From Fimbriimonadales bacterium (GTDB lineage Bacteria; Armatimonadota; Fimbriimonadia; Fimbriimonadales; ATM1), in contig DATMAR010000007.1 in the NCBI GenBank assembly GCA_035559795.1, forward strand, positions 124,001 to 188,000: a stretch of 64,000 nucleotides of DNA, written 5' to 3'. The position numbers and the translations under genes were made by a program. The notes under the pieces were generated by a model. That model searched no databases. It saw only the letters and a program-made list of their open reading frames with translations, and was not told the origin of the DNA. Numbering within the stretch: position 1 is the stretch's first letter; every line of letters starts with the position of its first letter. Below are positions 52,710 to 60,497 of this stretch, piece by piece.

Positions 52710-52816
52710 ATTTTGTTGTCTCCTTTTAATTTATTTGTTTATCGAAAACCATTTTTGCACATCCTTTTGGTTCACTGCAAACCAATTCCCACAGCAAACT
52801 TTTTTTTGAAAAAAAA

Positions 52817-53776
52817 TCAAAACTTCGGTAAATGAGTAAAACGATGTCTCGTCTCGATGCGACTTACTGTTCCCGTAGCAGAGCGCATGACCAAGGATTC
52901 CGTATAAGCGCCGTTCGCCGTGAAACGTACTCCTTTCAAAATGTCTCCCGATGTAATTCCTGTTGCTGCGAACATTACATTCCCACTTGCGAGGTCGTCT
53001 ACATAAAGCACCCGGTCTATATCCCCTTTCACCATCCTCGCCGCGCGCTCCCTTTCTTCATCGTTGCGAAACACCAACCTGGCTTGCATATCGCCACCGT
53101 ATGCACGCACTGCTGCGGCGGTAATTACCCCCTCTGGTGCACCTCCGATACCGAATAACGCATCTATCCCGCTTTGTTCATCTATTGCCGCTAATCCCAA
53201 CGTGATATCTCCGTCTCCCACTAATCGAATGCGTGCTCCTGCTCGACGAATTTCAGAAATCAATTTTTCGTGTCGAGGACGGTCGAGAATTCCAATGGTA
53301 AGTTCATCTACTGGCTTACCCAGACATCGCGCAATCGCCTTCAAATTCGCCGTCGGAGGCAAAGTGATGTCTATTGCCCCTTTCGCGGCTTCGCTTACCA
53401 CCAACTTATCCATATAGCAATCAGGGGCGTGCATTAAACTTCCATCCCCTTGCACAGCCGCTGCGAGCACGCTGATAGCGTTCGGTACGCCGTTTGCACA
53501 GAGGTTCGTGCCTTCTAATGGGTCTACCGCAATATCGATTCGAGGTCCATTACCAGTACCCACCTCCTCACCGATATAAAGCATCGGCGCTTCGTCTCGC
53601 TCGCCTTCGCCGATTGCGATGTATCCTGCGATATCCATATTGCACAAAGCCGAACGCATCGCATCGCATGCCGCTTGGTCTGCAGCATGACGATCACCTT
53701 TTCCTACCCATCGCGCGCTTGCTAGTGCAGCGGCCTCTGTGACACGAACGAACTCGAGCGCTAAATTTCTATCCAT
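52817..53776 (-). CDS. glpX: Class II fructose-1,6-bisphosphatase
   Basis: 319 residues. It dephosphorylates fructose-1,6-bisphosphate in gluconeogenesis; some members also act on sedoheptulose bisphosphate. GlpX marks: NLALEFVRVTEAAALASARWVGKGDRHAADQAA at the start, IGEGERDEAPMLYIGEEVG, DIAVDPLEGTNLCANG, GIGGAPEGVITAAAVRAYGGDMQARL. Metal-binding Asp/Glu residues are present. GAGGG precedes the start. It sits between the M48 protease and mdh genes on the same strand. Confidence 0.95.
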   Translation of the reverse strand: MDRNLALEFVRVTEAAALASARWVGKGDRHAADQAACDAMRSALCNMDIAGYIAIGEGERDEAPMLYIGEEVGTGNGPRIDIAVDPLEGTNLCANGVPNAISVLAAAVQGDGSLMHAPDCYMDKLVVSEAAKGAIDITLPPTANLKAIARCLGKPVDELTIGILDRPRHEKLISEIRRAGARIRLVGDGDITLGLAAIDEQSGIDALFGIGGAPEGVITAAAVRAYGGDMQARLVFRNDEERERAARMVKGDIDRVLYVDDLASGNVMFAATGITSGDILKGVRFTANGAYTESLVMRSATGTVSRIETRHRFTHLPKF

Positions 53777-53801
53777 AACGCCAAAACCCTCTAAATAAAG
53801 A

Positions 53802-54848
53802 TTACCCCCGAATTAAGCCGCTGTATCGCTCTGCGCTAACAAGACAACTCCGCAATTCCTCTTCCGAGAGACCTCCTTCTTGCGCGATTCTTTTCGAACG
53901 TCTCAGTAGCCCTTTGTCGAACTCGCCTTTTGCGTCGATGAGTTTGTCGTTCAAAGCATAATGAATCGCAAGTGCACGGATGAAACTGGAAGCATCCGTA
54001 TAACGTACTGCAATCACATCTGCTGCATCCTCCCGGCTCTTCTTGAAAAGAAACGACACCAAAAGTACAGCACAAGACAATCCTAAAGCCAAGACAGGCG
54101 CAATCTGTTCAGACAAAAAATTTATTTCTGTAAACCACCAAATCGCAATTCCTATAATCAGTGAAAAAGAAAATGCCGCAAAAAAGAACTTTGTCGTAAT
54201 TCGTTTTTGCTTAAGATGCTCTATCTCGTGTGCGGCAACCGCTAAAAATTCTTCCTTCGTCAAAGAATTCAGAAAAACATCGCTGAAAGCGATTCGCCCC
54301 CCCGTAAGCGCTAAAGCAGCAGCAGAGTGAGGATCTCTCGTTTGGATAAGCATCAATGCACGAAAAGAAATCCCCATTCTCTCCGCCAATTCCCGCGCGC
54401 TCCGCTCCCAATCCTCTCGTGGAAAACGCGCCAATTTTCCAGGAAGCATCAACGAATGAAGTGCGTTCCATTGTGCACACCATAAAACGATAGCGCAGAA
54501 TGTTATAGATACCAGCAGAATTTTTTCCAATGTTCCCGAAGGGGAATGAAATAAGTTTTCGAAAGAACCTATGAGTATCGCCGTCGTTCCCACCGGAAGA
54601 GCAACCATCCATCCCATCGCAACAAGGCGTTCTGTGAGAAAACTCTTAGTCCACTCTTTCCCACGTATGTGCTGAACAGCAGGATGCATGCAAAGTCCCA
54701 AAACGATTTGCGAAAACGTAACGAGCAAAACGAACAGCCCCCCACCCAACAACAATCGAGAACCGAGCGTTTCGACATCTGCCATCAAACTCGCAATAAG
54801 CGATAAAACCGTACTGACAATCAGAAAAACGAAGGTTGCCACTTTCAT
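53802..54848 (-). CDS. M48 family membrane metalloprotease (HtpX-like)
   Basis: 348 residues. Several N-terminal membrane helices (FVFLIVSTVLSLIASLM, LLLGGGLFVLLVTFSQIVLGL and two more). The zinc motif HEIEH lies in LAVAAHEIEHLKQ (about residue 212), followed by further helices and a C-terminal region with ADVIAVRYTD carrying the third-ligand-type region. It probably degrades misfolded membrane proteins. Length and architecture are close to HtpX/Ste24-like proteins but the family branch is unclear. Confidence 0.82.
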   Translation of the reverse strand: MKVATFVFLIVSTVLSLIASLMADVETLGSRLLLGGGLFVLLVTFSQIVLGLCMHPAVQHIRGKEWTKSFLTERLVAMGWMVALPVGTTAILIGSFENLFHSPSGTLEKILLVSITFCAIVLWCAQWNALHSLMLPGKLARFPREDWERSARELAERMGISFRALMLIQTRDPHSAAALALTGGRIAFSDVFLNSLTKEEFLAVAAHEIEHLKQKRITTKFFFAAFSFSLIIGIAIWWFTEINFLSEQIAPVLALGLSCAVLLVSFLFKKSREDAADVIAVRYTDASSFIRALAIHYALNDKLIDAKGEFDKGLLRRSKRIAQEGGLSEEELRSCLVSAERYSGLIRG

Positions 54849-55196
54849 TCTTGAACGAAGCGATGCCCATTTTGCCCGAGCAGATGTGTCGTTTTCGCAA
54901 ACGTTTTTCAGGACCTGCTACCCCCTAAAAGCGTAATAAACGCGCACCCGAAAAAAGCGGCAGAGAACAAAACCCCGACTTAGCACTATCCTCTTATCGG
55001 AAATAAATGACGGAAACCCCAGACTCATGCCAACAAGCCGAAAAACAGTTCTAGTAAAAGAGAAGAGGCTCGGCGAAATTCAATCCAACCGAGCCTCTCA
55101 CGAGGTGCAGGCAGGCACTTACGAGTGTCCTAATACGGATACGCAACCCTCACCTGTGAAAGTTCCCGGTTACGAAAAGCCTTCCCCAAAAAAGGG
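54849..55196. other. 348-bp intergenic region
   Basis: It holds the 3' terminator of the small membrane protein gene (55064-55098) and the upstream region of the M48 protease. I see no convincing coding frame; a 77-codon plus-strand frame at 55027 runs through the terminator hairpin and is rejected. Confidence 0.6.
55064..55098 (-). terminator. Hairpin terminator
   Basis: AGAGGCTCGG and CCGAGCCTCT form a perfect 10-bp stem with a 15-nt loop. On the minus strand it is followed by a T-rich stretch, about 100 bp after the stop of the membrane protein gene. Confidence 0.6.
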
Positions 55197-55589
55197 TTAT
55201 CGCGTAGGAATCACAGCGACCGGATTTCCCTGCGAATCGTACATGGAAATATCCGGATAGTCGTTCTTTAGACCTATACGCGTTCGCACTCGACCGTACC
55301 GGTCATAGAAAATGAGCACGGGTTCATTGTGCACGATGCCCATGCGAATTCGGGTCGTTAGGTTTCTATCCCAAAATCGCAATATGGGCTCTCCGTTTTC
55401 TAATCGCGTAACTGCTCCCGCAATATTATCGCCTGAAGCATAACGCGTCTCCTTCCACGCAACCAGTGAAAGCAAAGGCGCGAATAACGCGAGCGCACAA
55501 ATTATCGTGAGAAAACGATTCCGTTTTTCTAATTTCGTTAAACGAATTTCGTATTCGGCGATTTTTAGTTCATGCAATTTCTCATTCAT
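55197..55589 (-). CDS. Single-pass membrane protein, unknown function
   Basis: 130 residues with GGAGAG before the start. A charged N-terminal helix (HELKIAEYEIRLTKLEKRNR), one membrane segment (FLTIICALALFAPLLSLVAW), then an external beta-type domain of about 85 residues. That domain has a repeated pattern (PILRFWDRNLTTRIRMGI, PVLIFYDRYGRVRTRIGL, PDISMYDSQGNPVAVI), probably three strand-turn repeats with a D-x-x-G-x turn. Family not recognised. Confidence 0.7.
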   Translation of the reverse strand: MNEKLHELKIAEYEIRLTKLEKRNRFLTIICALALFAPLLSLVAWKETRYASGDNIAGAVTRLENGEPILRFWDRNLTTRIRMGIVHNEPVLIFYDRYGRVRTRIGLKNDYPDISMYDSQGNPVAVIPTR

Positions 55590-55708
55590 GATGCTCTCCT
55601 TTATTTTTTACGCTTCGATTGCTCCATTATCGAAGTCCATTTCACAAACGAAGCGTGTAGCGTATTTATTAAATCCTACGCTATAACGGGCTGACTGACT
55701 CGAATGGA

Positions 55709-56809
55709 TTAAAAAATCAGGTGTTTTTCCCTGCTTCGTATGTTCAAAAGCAACCCTAACATGGCGATGTTTAGCATGAGTGCAGAACCTCCATAACTCA
55801 TAAAAGGCAAAGGAACTCCCACGATCGGCAACACTTGCACCACCATAAGCAAATTTACGAGGATATGAAAACTGTAGATAGTAAATATCCCTCCCGCAAT
55901 GAAACGAAACAATGGTACGCTTGCGCTAGCAACAACCCCCCAAACCCTCAATAAAAAATAAGCGAATGCCGAAATTGTCAAAACCGAACCGATGAACCCC
56001 CCCTCTTCTGCAATCACGGTAAAAATAAAATCTGTGGTCTGCTCCGGAACGAAGCGCGCTTGCTTTATTGCACCCTTTCCAAAACCTTGTCCCACCACCT
56101 CGCCGCTCGCGATGCTGAGTGTCGCCATCTTCCCGTGATAGGAACTTTCACCCGTGAGCAACGCTGTGATTCTTTTTTTCTGATAATCTTCGATAACTCC
56201 GCTCACCCACGCAATGGAAAATAACAGCAACCCGACTGCTACCACGATTCCAACGAACAATAATCTCTGCCCAGCAACTAAGGACATGCCAATCCAAATG
56301 CATAAAAAGACGAGACTCGTTCCTAAATCGGGTTGAAGATATACGAGTACGAACAATGGAAGAACCAAAAGCAAAGATTTCGTCATCTCTCTCCATGTTT
56401 TAAAACTTTGTTTTTTGCGCACCATGAAATCCGCAAGCGTAAACACTAAGAGCAGTTTTGCAATCTCACTCGGTTGTATCTGCAAAGGACCTAAATCGAG
56501 CCACCTTTGCGCTCCCTCCGCGCTTTTTCCGATGACGAGCACTAACACTAATAAAGTTATGTTGACGACATGCAGAATGCGACCATACGCACACCATGTT
56601 CTCGGGTCTACGAACAAAAATATGAAAAAAACAGGCACCGAAAGCACGACCCATAGAATCTGCTTCTGAAAATCACGATGCCCCTCCTGAACACCGCTCG
56701 CGCTGTAAAGGGCTAAAAGACCGACGAGAAGCAATAACCCCGCAGAAAACAGCAAATGCCAATCCATCCTGCGAATAGGGTCACTTTTAGCAGCTACCCG
56801 AGTCGTCAT
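55709..56809 (-). CDS. rodA: RodA/FtsW/SpoVE family peptidoglycan glycosyltransferase
   Basis: 366 residues from ATG 56809; the longer frame runs antisense into the next gene and is rejected. About ten membrane helices. SEDS-family marks: LGPLQIQPSEIAKLLLVFTLADFM, LVYLQPDLGTSLVFLCIWIGM, EQTTDFIFTVIAEEGGFIGS and VGVPLPFMSYGGSALMLNIAMLGLLLNI. It polymerises lipid II, probably for cell elongation. RodA is favoured over FtsW, but no mre genes are adjacent. Confidence 0.9.
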   Translation of the reverse strand: MTTRVAAKSDPIRRMDWHLLFSAGLLLLVGLLALYSASGVQEGHRDFQKQILWVVLSVPVFFIFLFVDPRTWCAYGRILHVVNITLLVLVLVIGKSAEGAQRWLDLGPLQIQPSEIAKLLLVFTLADFMVRKKQSFKTWREMTKSLLLVLPLFVLVYLQPDLGTSLVFLCIWIGMSLVAGQRLLFVGIVVAVGLLLFSIAWVSGVIEDYQKKRITALLTGESSYHGKMATLSIASGEVVGQGFGKGAIKQARFVPEQTTDFIFTVIAEEGGFIGSVLTISAFAYFLLRVWGVVASASVPLFRFIAGGIFTIYSFHILVNLLMVVQVLPIVGVPLPFMSYGGSALMLNIAMLGLLLNIRSREKHLIF

Positions 56810-56933
56810 CTGATTTGAAAAATATACATTCTCCAGTAAAGCAAAGTGACTTCGCGCCCGTCTAAGACGAATATATCCATAAAAATCTGGCTTTATTGGA
56901 TCGATGTGGAATCTTCTGATGTAGAATCTTCTT

Positions 56934-58007
56934 ATGAAAGAGAGCGCGCTTCTCGTAGGAACGAAAAAAGGACTTTTCCTCTTGAAAAGCCAAGACGATC
57001 GCAAGAACTGGTCTTCCGAAGGACCATTTCTTCCCGGTATGCAAATCAATCACGCTTTATACGACTCTCGAACGAATCGAATTTGGGCATGCGCCTTCAG
57101 TGAAATCTTCGGACCGAAATTATCTTTCTCTGAAAACTTCGGCAAGGACTGGCATGATGCAGAAGGCCCGAAAAACCCCGATGAACCTGTTCAACGCTTT
57201 TGGCTCATTTCTCCAGGATTCGATGACGAAGGGGAAATGCTTTATGCGGGCTCTGCACCCGCCAACCTCTGGTTATCGGAGGACGGAGGAAAAACGTGGA
57301 AACTCAACGAAGGTTTGTACAAGCATTCCACGCGAAAACAATGGGAGCCGGGAAACGGTGGACTATGTTTGCACAGTATCGTGCGAGACCCCGAAAACCG
57401 AAACCGAATGTGGGTAGGCATTTCCGCAGCAGGAGTTTTTTATAGCGAAGACAGCGGCAGAAATTGGGAACCTCGCAATCGAAACGTTCGCGCAGATTTC
57501 TTTCCCGATAAATATCCCGTCGTAGGTCAATGCGTTCACAAACTAACCCTCGATGCCGCGAAAAGAAACACTCTGTATCAGCAAAACCACTGCGGAATGT
57601 ATCGCTCGGACGACGGGGGGGAAAATTGGATAGATATCGGTGAAGGCAAACTGCCGTCTCGTTTCGGATTCCCGATTGCTTCACATCCGAGAAAATCTGG
57701 CGTGATTTGGCTCGTTCCCCAAAAGAGCGATGAAACCCGCTTTACGATTGACGGCAAGTTAATCGTTTATAAAAGTGAAGACGGAGGGGGCAAATGGATG
57801 GCGAAATCCGATGGGTTGCCGCAAAACGGAGCGTATGTTTCCGTCCTGCGCGAAGCGATGACGGTGGATAAGGAAGAACCATGCGGAGTTTATTTCGGCA
57901 CTACAGGGGGGGCTCTCTTCGCTTCGACTGACGAAGGCGAACACTGGCACACCATTTCCTCTTTCCTTCCCCCTATTTCCTCCGTTAGCGCATTCTCGAT
58001 AGAATAA
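56934..58007 (+). CDS. Sortilin/BNR-repeat beta-propeller protein
   Basis: 357 residues with repeated Asp-box-type units (LSEDGGKTWKLNEG, YSEDSGRNWEPRN, RSDDGGENWIDIG, KSEDGGGKWMAKSDG, STDEGEHWHTIS). This indicates a six- or seven-bladed propeller of the VPS10/sialidase-like class. There is no signal peptide, so a cytoplasmic protein is inferred. Enzyme activity is not evident. TAGAAT (56922-56927) lies six bases before the ATG with no ribosome site, another leaderless candidate. Divergent from rodA. Confidence 0.8.
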   Translation: MKESALLVGTKKGLFLLKSQDDRKNWSSEGPFLPGMQINHALYDSRTNRIWACAFSEIFGPKLSFSENFGKDWHDAEGPKNPDEPVQRFWLISPGFDDEGEMLYAGSAPANLWLSEDGGKTWKLNEGLYKHSTRKQWEPGNGGLCLHSIVRDPENRNRMWVGISAAGVFYSEDSGRNWEPRNRNVRADFFPDKYPVVGQCVHKLTLDAAKRNTLYQQNHCGMYRSDDGGENWIDIGEGKLPSRFGFPIASHPRKSGVIWLVPQKSDETRFTIDGKLIVYKSEDGGGKWMAKSDGLPQNGAYVSVLREAMTVDKEEPCGVYFGTTGGALFASTDEGEHWHTISSFLPPISSVSAFSIE

Positions 58008-58048
58008 TCAAAAAATCCACTTCCGGTGGAGATGAAAAAATCGGAAAC

Positions 58049-59992
58049 TTACAACTCCTCGAGTCGGAGTCGCAAATTCGAGACCATACTTCTAAACCAA
58101 TCCCCATTCGGGGTAACCATCAACATCCACCAAGCGCACGGACGATGATGTGCACGCTCCAAACCGTAACAAGTGATTAAGGAATCGTGCACGGCTTCCA
58201 AACGTGCCTCTTCTGCCTCGCGTTCGATATCCATTCGCCGCTTCTTCACCTGACATATCTCGAAAGAAGAAGCGAACTCGCGCAAATTTCTCCGCAATTC
58301 CTGAATCTCGTCTTGGATTTTCTCTCTTTCCATCCGCAAATTCGCAATGCGTTCGAAAAACCTTTCGCGTTCTGCCAACGCTTCGGGGCTCGGATTTTTA
58401 CCGAGAATCTCTTTGCGAAATTGTTCTCCTTGTTCTTCTTGTGTTTTTTGCCATTCTTTTTTGATTTCTCGCAATCGCTCGTATTTTTTGGCGATTTCTG
58501 CTCGAACTTCCGAAGTTTTCTGCTTCAAAGGCTCCAATTTTTCACGCAAGTCTTCGTATTCCACGGCGAGTGATTTCCACTGCCCCCCCATAATGTTAGC
58601 CAGCAAACGTATCAATTCGATTCTCTTGCGAGCCTTCCCGAACATCTTCAAAACCTTTTTCTGCTGCTCCACTACCTTTCTCCAGGTCGTCGCAAACGTA
58701 TGAGCCGAAACATGCTCCGCTCCGAAAGGACGACGCAACGGCTTAGGAAGTCGAAACCACCTATCCGTAGATGCAAGCGAATCCCAGGTTTCATGAGCGA
58801 TACGCAATATCGGATAACAATTTACAGAAAGGCCTTCTTTTCTCAGCAAAGAATGAAATTCACGAGTAACCTTTACATAAGGTGACGCTGTTTCGTGAAA
58901 CGCGAAAACGAATTCGCGAGATAGCATGCTAATCAACGTTACTGCCTTGCCGATGAGGACGCATTCCCCGAATGCCTCTTGCGTAACTTCCGCCAGTTGA
59001 GAAATGTTTTCGATAGGTTGTTTTAGTTTTGCGAATTTCGGAGTGGGAGTCGTTACCACGAGCATCTTCGGCGTTATGCGCAGTGTTCCTCTGCCCACAT
59101 TCGGAATCACTAAATCGAAAGGAATTGCACCTGTACCGAATTTATCGAGTGTATAGATTTCTGTTTCGGAAACCGCTTGGTTATAAAGCTCGCATGCTTT
59201 GTCTTTTGTTTCTGGCATTAAGAAAAGATTGACAAACTCGAATCGAGGAAGTTGTGCGGTTTCTTTCGTGAAACGCAAGAGTTTCGTTGTTCGCGAGATA
59301 GTAGTTGGAATTTCTCGCCCGATTAACATTTTATGGAATTGCGGCAGCAAACACTCGTAAAACCCAGAAAGAGTGTTTTCTCTGCAAGATTCGAGAGTAT
59401 CACAAAGCAAAGCGTGAATTTTATCGCGCACTTCGAGTGCTTCCGCCAACTGCTGTGGCTCGCAAAGACAACGAAGAGTTTCTTCGAAAGCCCAATCCAA
59501 AGCGTTTTGCAAAACGGGAAACAAAGGATGAATGGCAATCTCGCAAGAAACTCGTGGTGTCGGGTCACTTTGCGCAATTCCTCGCCAACCCCATGCCTCG
59601 GTCCATTTATCTATAAAACTTTCATCGCCATGAGCGAGTTTCTCTAAATAAACTCCTGCTTCAGCATATCGCTCTTTCGTGAGAGGGGTTTCACCTCCGA
59701 AAAGCGCGCTGAATTCCGCTGCTGCAGACCAAAATCCCTTTGTCGAGCCATCGTTTTTCGGCAATATAACGTATGGGGCTTTACTGACTACCCCTCCAGG
59801 AATCTTCGCGAAGTAATCCGTATCGTGAATTCCAGCGACGAGTTCGATTTCATGCCCTGTTTCCTCGGCAAGCAACGGTAACGCGATTTTCAACGGCTCA
59901 TCCCAGAAAACGGTTTGTCCAAGCGCTAACAAAGGTGCTCCAACGGCTCTCCTATGGAGTTCATCGAATGTTTCCTTTACACTCGGATGCAC
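58049..59992 (-). CDS. Uncharacterised 647-residue protein with C-terminal coiled coil
   Basis: Not recognised. The N-terminal 440 residues form a mixed alpha/beta region with no clear signal peptide or membrane segment. Segments include GHEIELVAGIHDTDYFAKIPGG, PYVILPKNDGSTKGFWSAAAEFSALFGGE, and FDLVIPNVGRGTLRITPKMLVVTTPTPKF. Residues about 470-610 are a strongly charged coiled coil (YEDLREKLEPLKQKTSEV, REEIARKYERLREIKKE-like heptads). The C-terminus has Trp/Pro-rich RPCAWWMLMVTPNGDWF. It starts 6 bp after the thioesterase gene and was probably co-transcribed with it. Confidence 0.7.
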   Translation of the reverse strand: MHPSVKETFDELHRRAVGAPLLALGQTVFWDEPLKIALPLLAEETGHEIELVAGIHDTDYFAKIPGGVVSKAPYVILPKNDGSTKGFWSAAAEFSALFGGETPLTKERYAEAGVYLEKLAHGDESFIDKWTEAWGWRGIAQSDPTPRVSCEIAIHPLFPVLQNALDWAFEETLRCLCEPQQLAEALEVRDKIHALLCDTLESCRENTLSGFYECLLPQFHKMLIGREIPTTISRTTKLLRFTKETAQLPRFEFVNLFLMPETKDKACELYNQAVSETEIYTLDKFGTGAIPFDLVIPNVGRGTLRITPKMLVVTTPTPKFAKLKQPIENISQLAEVTQEAFGECVLIGKAVTLISMLSREFVFAFHETASPYVKVTREFHSLLRKEGLSVNCYPILRIAHETWDSLASTDRWFRLPKPLRRPFGAEHVSAHTFATTWRKVVEQQKKVLKMFGKARKRIELIRLLANIMGGQWKSLAVEYEDLREKLEPLKQKTSEVRAEIAKKYERLREIKKEWQKTQEEQGEQFRKEILGKNPSPEALAERERFFERIANLRMEREKIQDEIQELRRNLREFASSFEICQVKKRRMDIEREAEEARLEAVHDSLITCYGLERAHHRPCAWWMLMVTPNGDWFRSMVSNLRLRLEEL

Positions 59993-59998
59993 GTTTGT

Positions 59999-60427
59999 TT
60001 ATTGTACGCGGAAATCATCCGAGTCTTTTAATTTCTCGCGCAACCAATCGGGAATTTTCACCGATTTGCGCTCTCGACCCATTAGAACATGCCACGTGTA
60101 GGCTTCTGTGAGGATTTGGCTATTCGCAGCTTCTTCTGCTTTTACAATCTGATAGTCGAATTTCATCGAAGAACTTTTTACTTCGGCGAGTCGAATTTTT
60201 ACGAGGATTTCATCATCGTAATGAATCTCGCCACGATATCGAACCCAGACTTCAACGACAGGAAGAAAGTATCCTTTCTCTTCGAGACTTTTATAAGTAA
60301 AGCCTTTTGCTCTACATCATTCACTGCGCGCGACTTCGAACCAAAAGAGATAACTCGCATAATATGCATGACCCATCTGGTCGGTTTCCCCGTAACGTAC
60401 CCGTATCGGAACGTCGAGCCATTGCAT
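59999..60427 (-). pseudogene. Acyl-CoA thioesterase (4HBT) interrupted by in-frame UGA; pseudogene or recoded
   Basis: From ATG 60427 the frame gives a hot-dog thioesterase: RVRYGETDQMGHAYYASYLFWFEVARSE (catalytic Asp in ETDQMG), then TGA at codon 37 (60317-60319), then CRAKGFTYKSLEEKGYFLPVVEVWVRYRGEIHYDDE and an intact remainder, 142 codons in all. In homologues this position is variable, often Trp, Phe or Ala, so a TGG-to-TGA mutation is simple. A 7-bp hairpin (60285-60305) follows at SECIS-like distance, but its loop lacks G. The rest shows no decay. Ordinary nonsense mutation, sequencing error or Sec insertion are all open. Located between the GAF sensor and the coiled-coil gene. Confidence 0.65.
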
Positions 60428-60497
60428 AGGAAAAGAGTCTACTTCATTCGAAAATCAAAAAAAATCTTGCTTACGTTGTATCGCGACTATTTCGTTC

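Noticed and set aside
55027-55260. 77-codon plus-strand frame
   Set aside because: It runs through a 10-bp terminator hairpin and overlaps the 3' end of a convincing minus-strand gene; no family resemblance.
56810-57049. 80-residue N-terminal extension of RodA
   Set aside because: It lies antisense to the propeller gene start and is not hydrophobic; the SEDS domain starts after ATG 56809.
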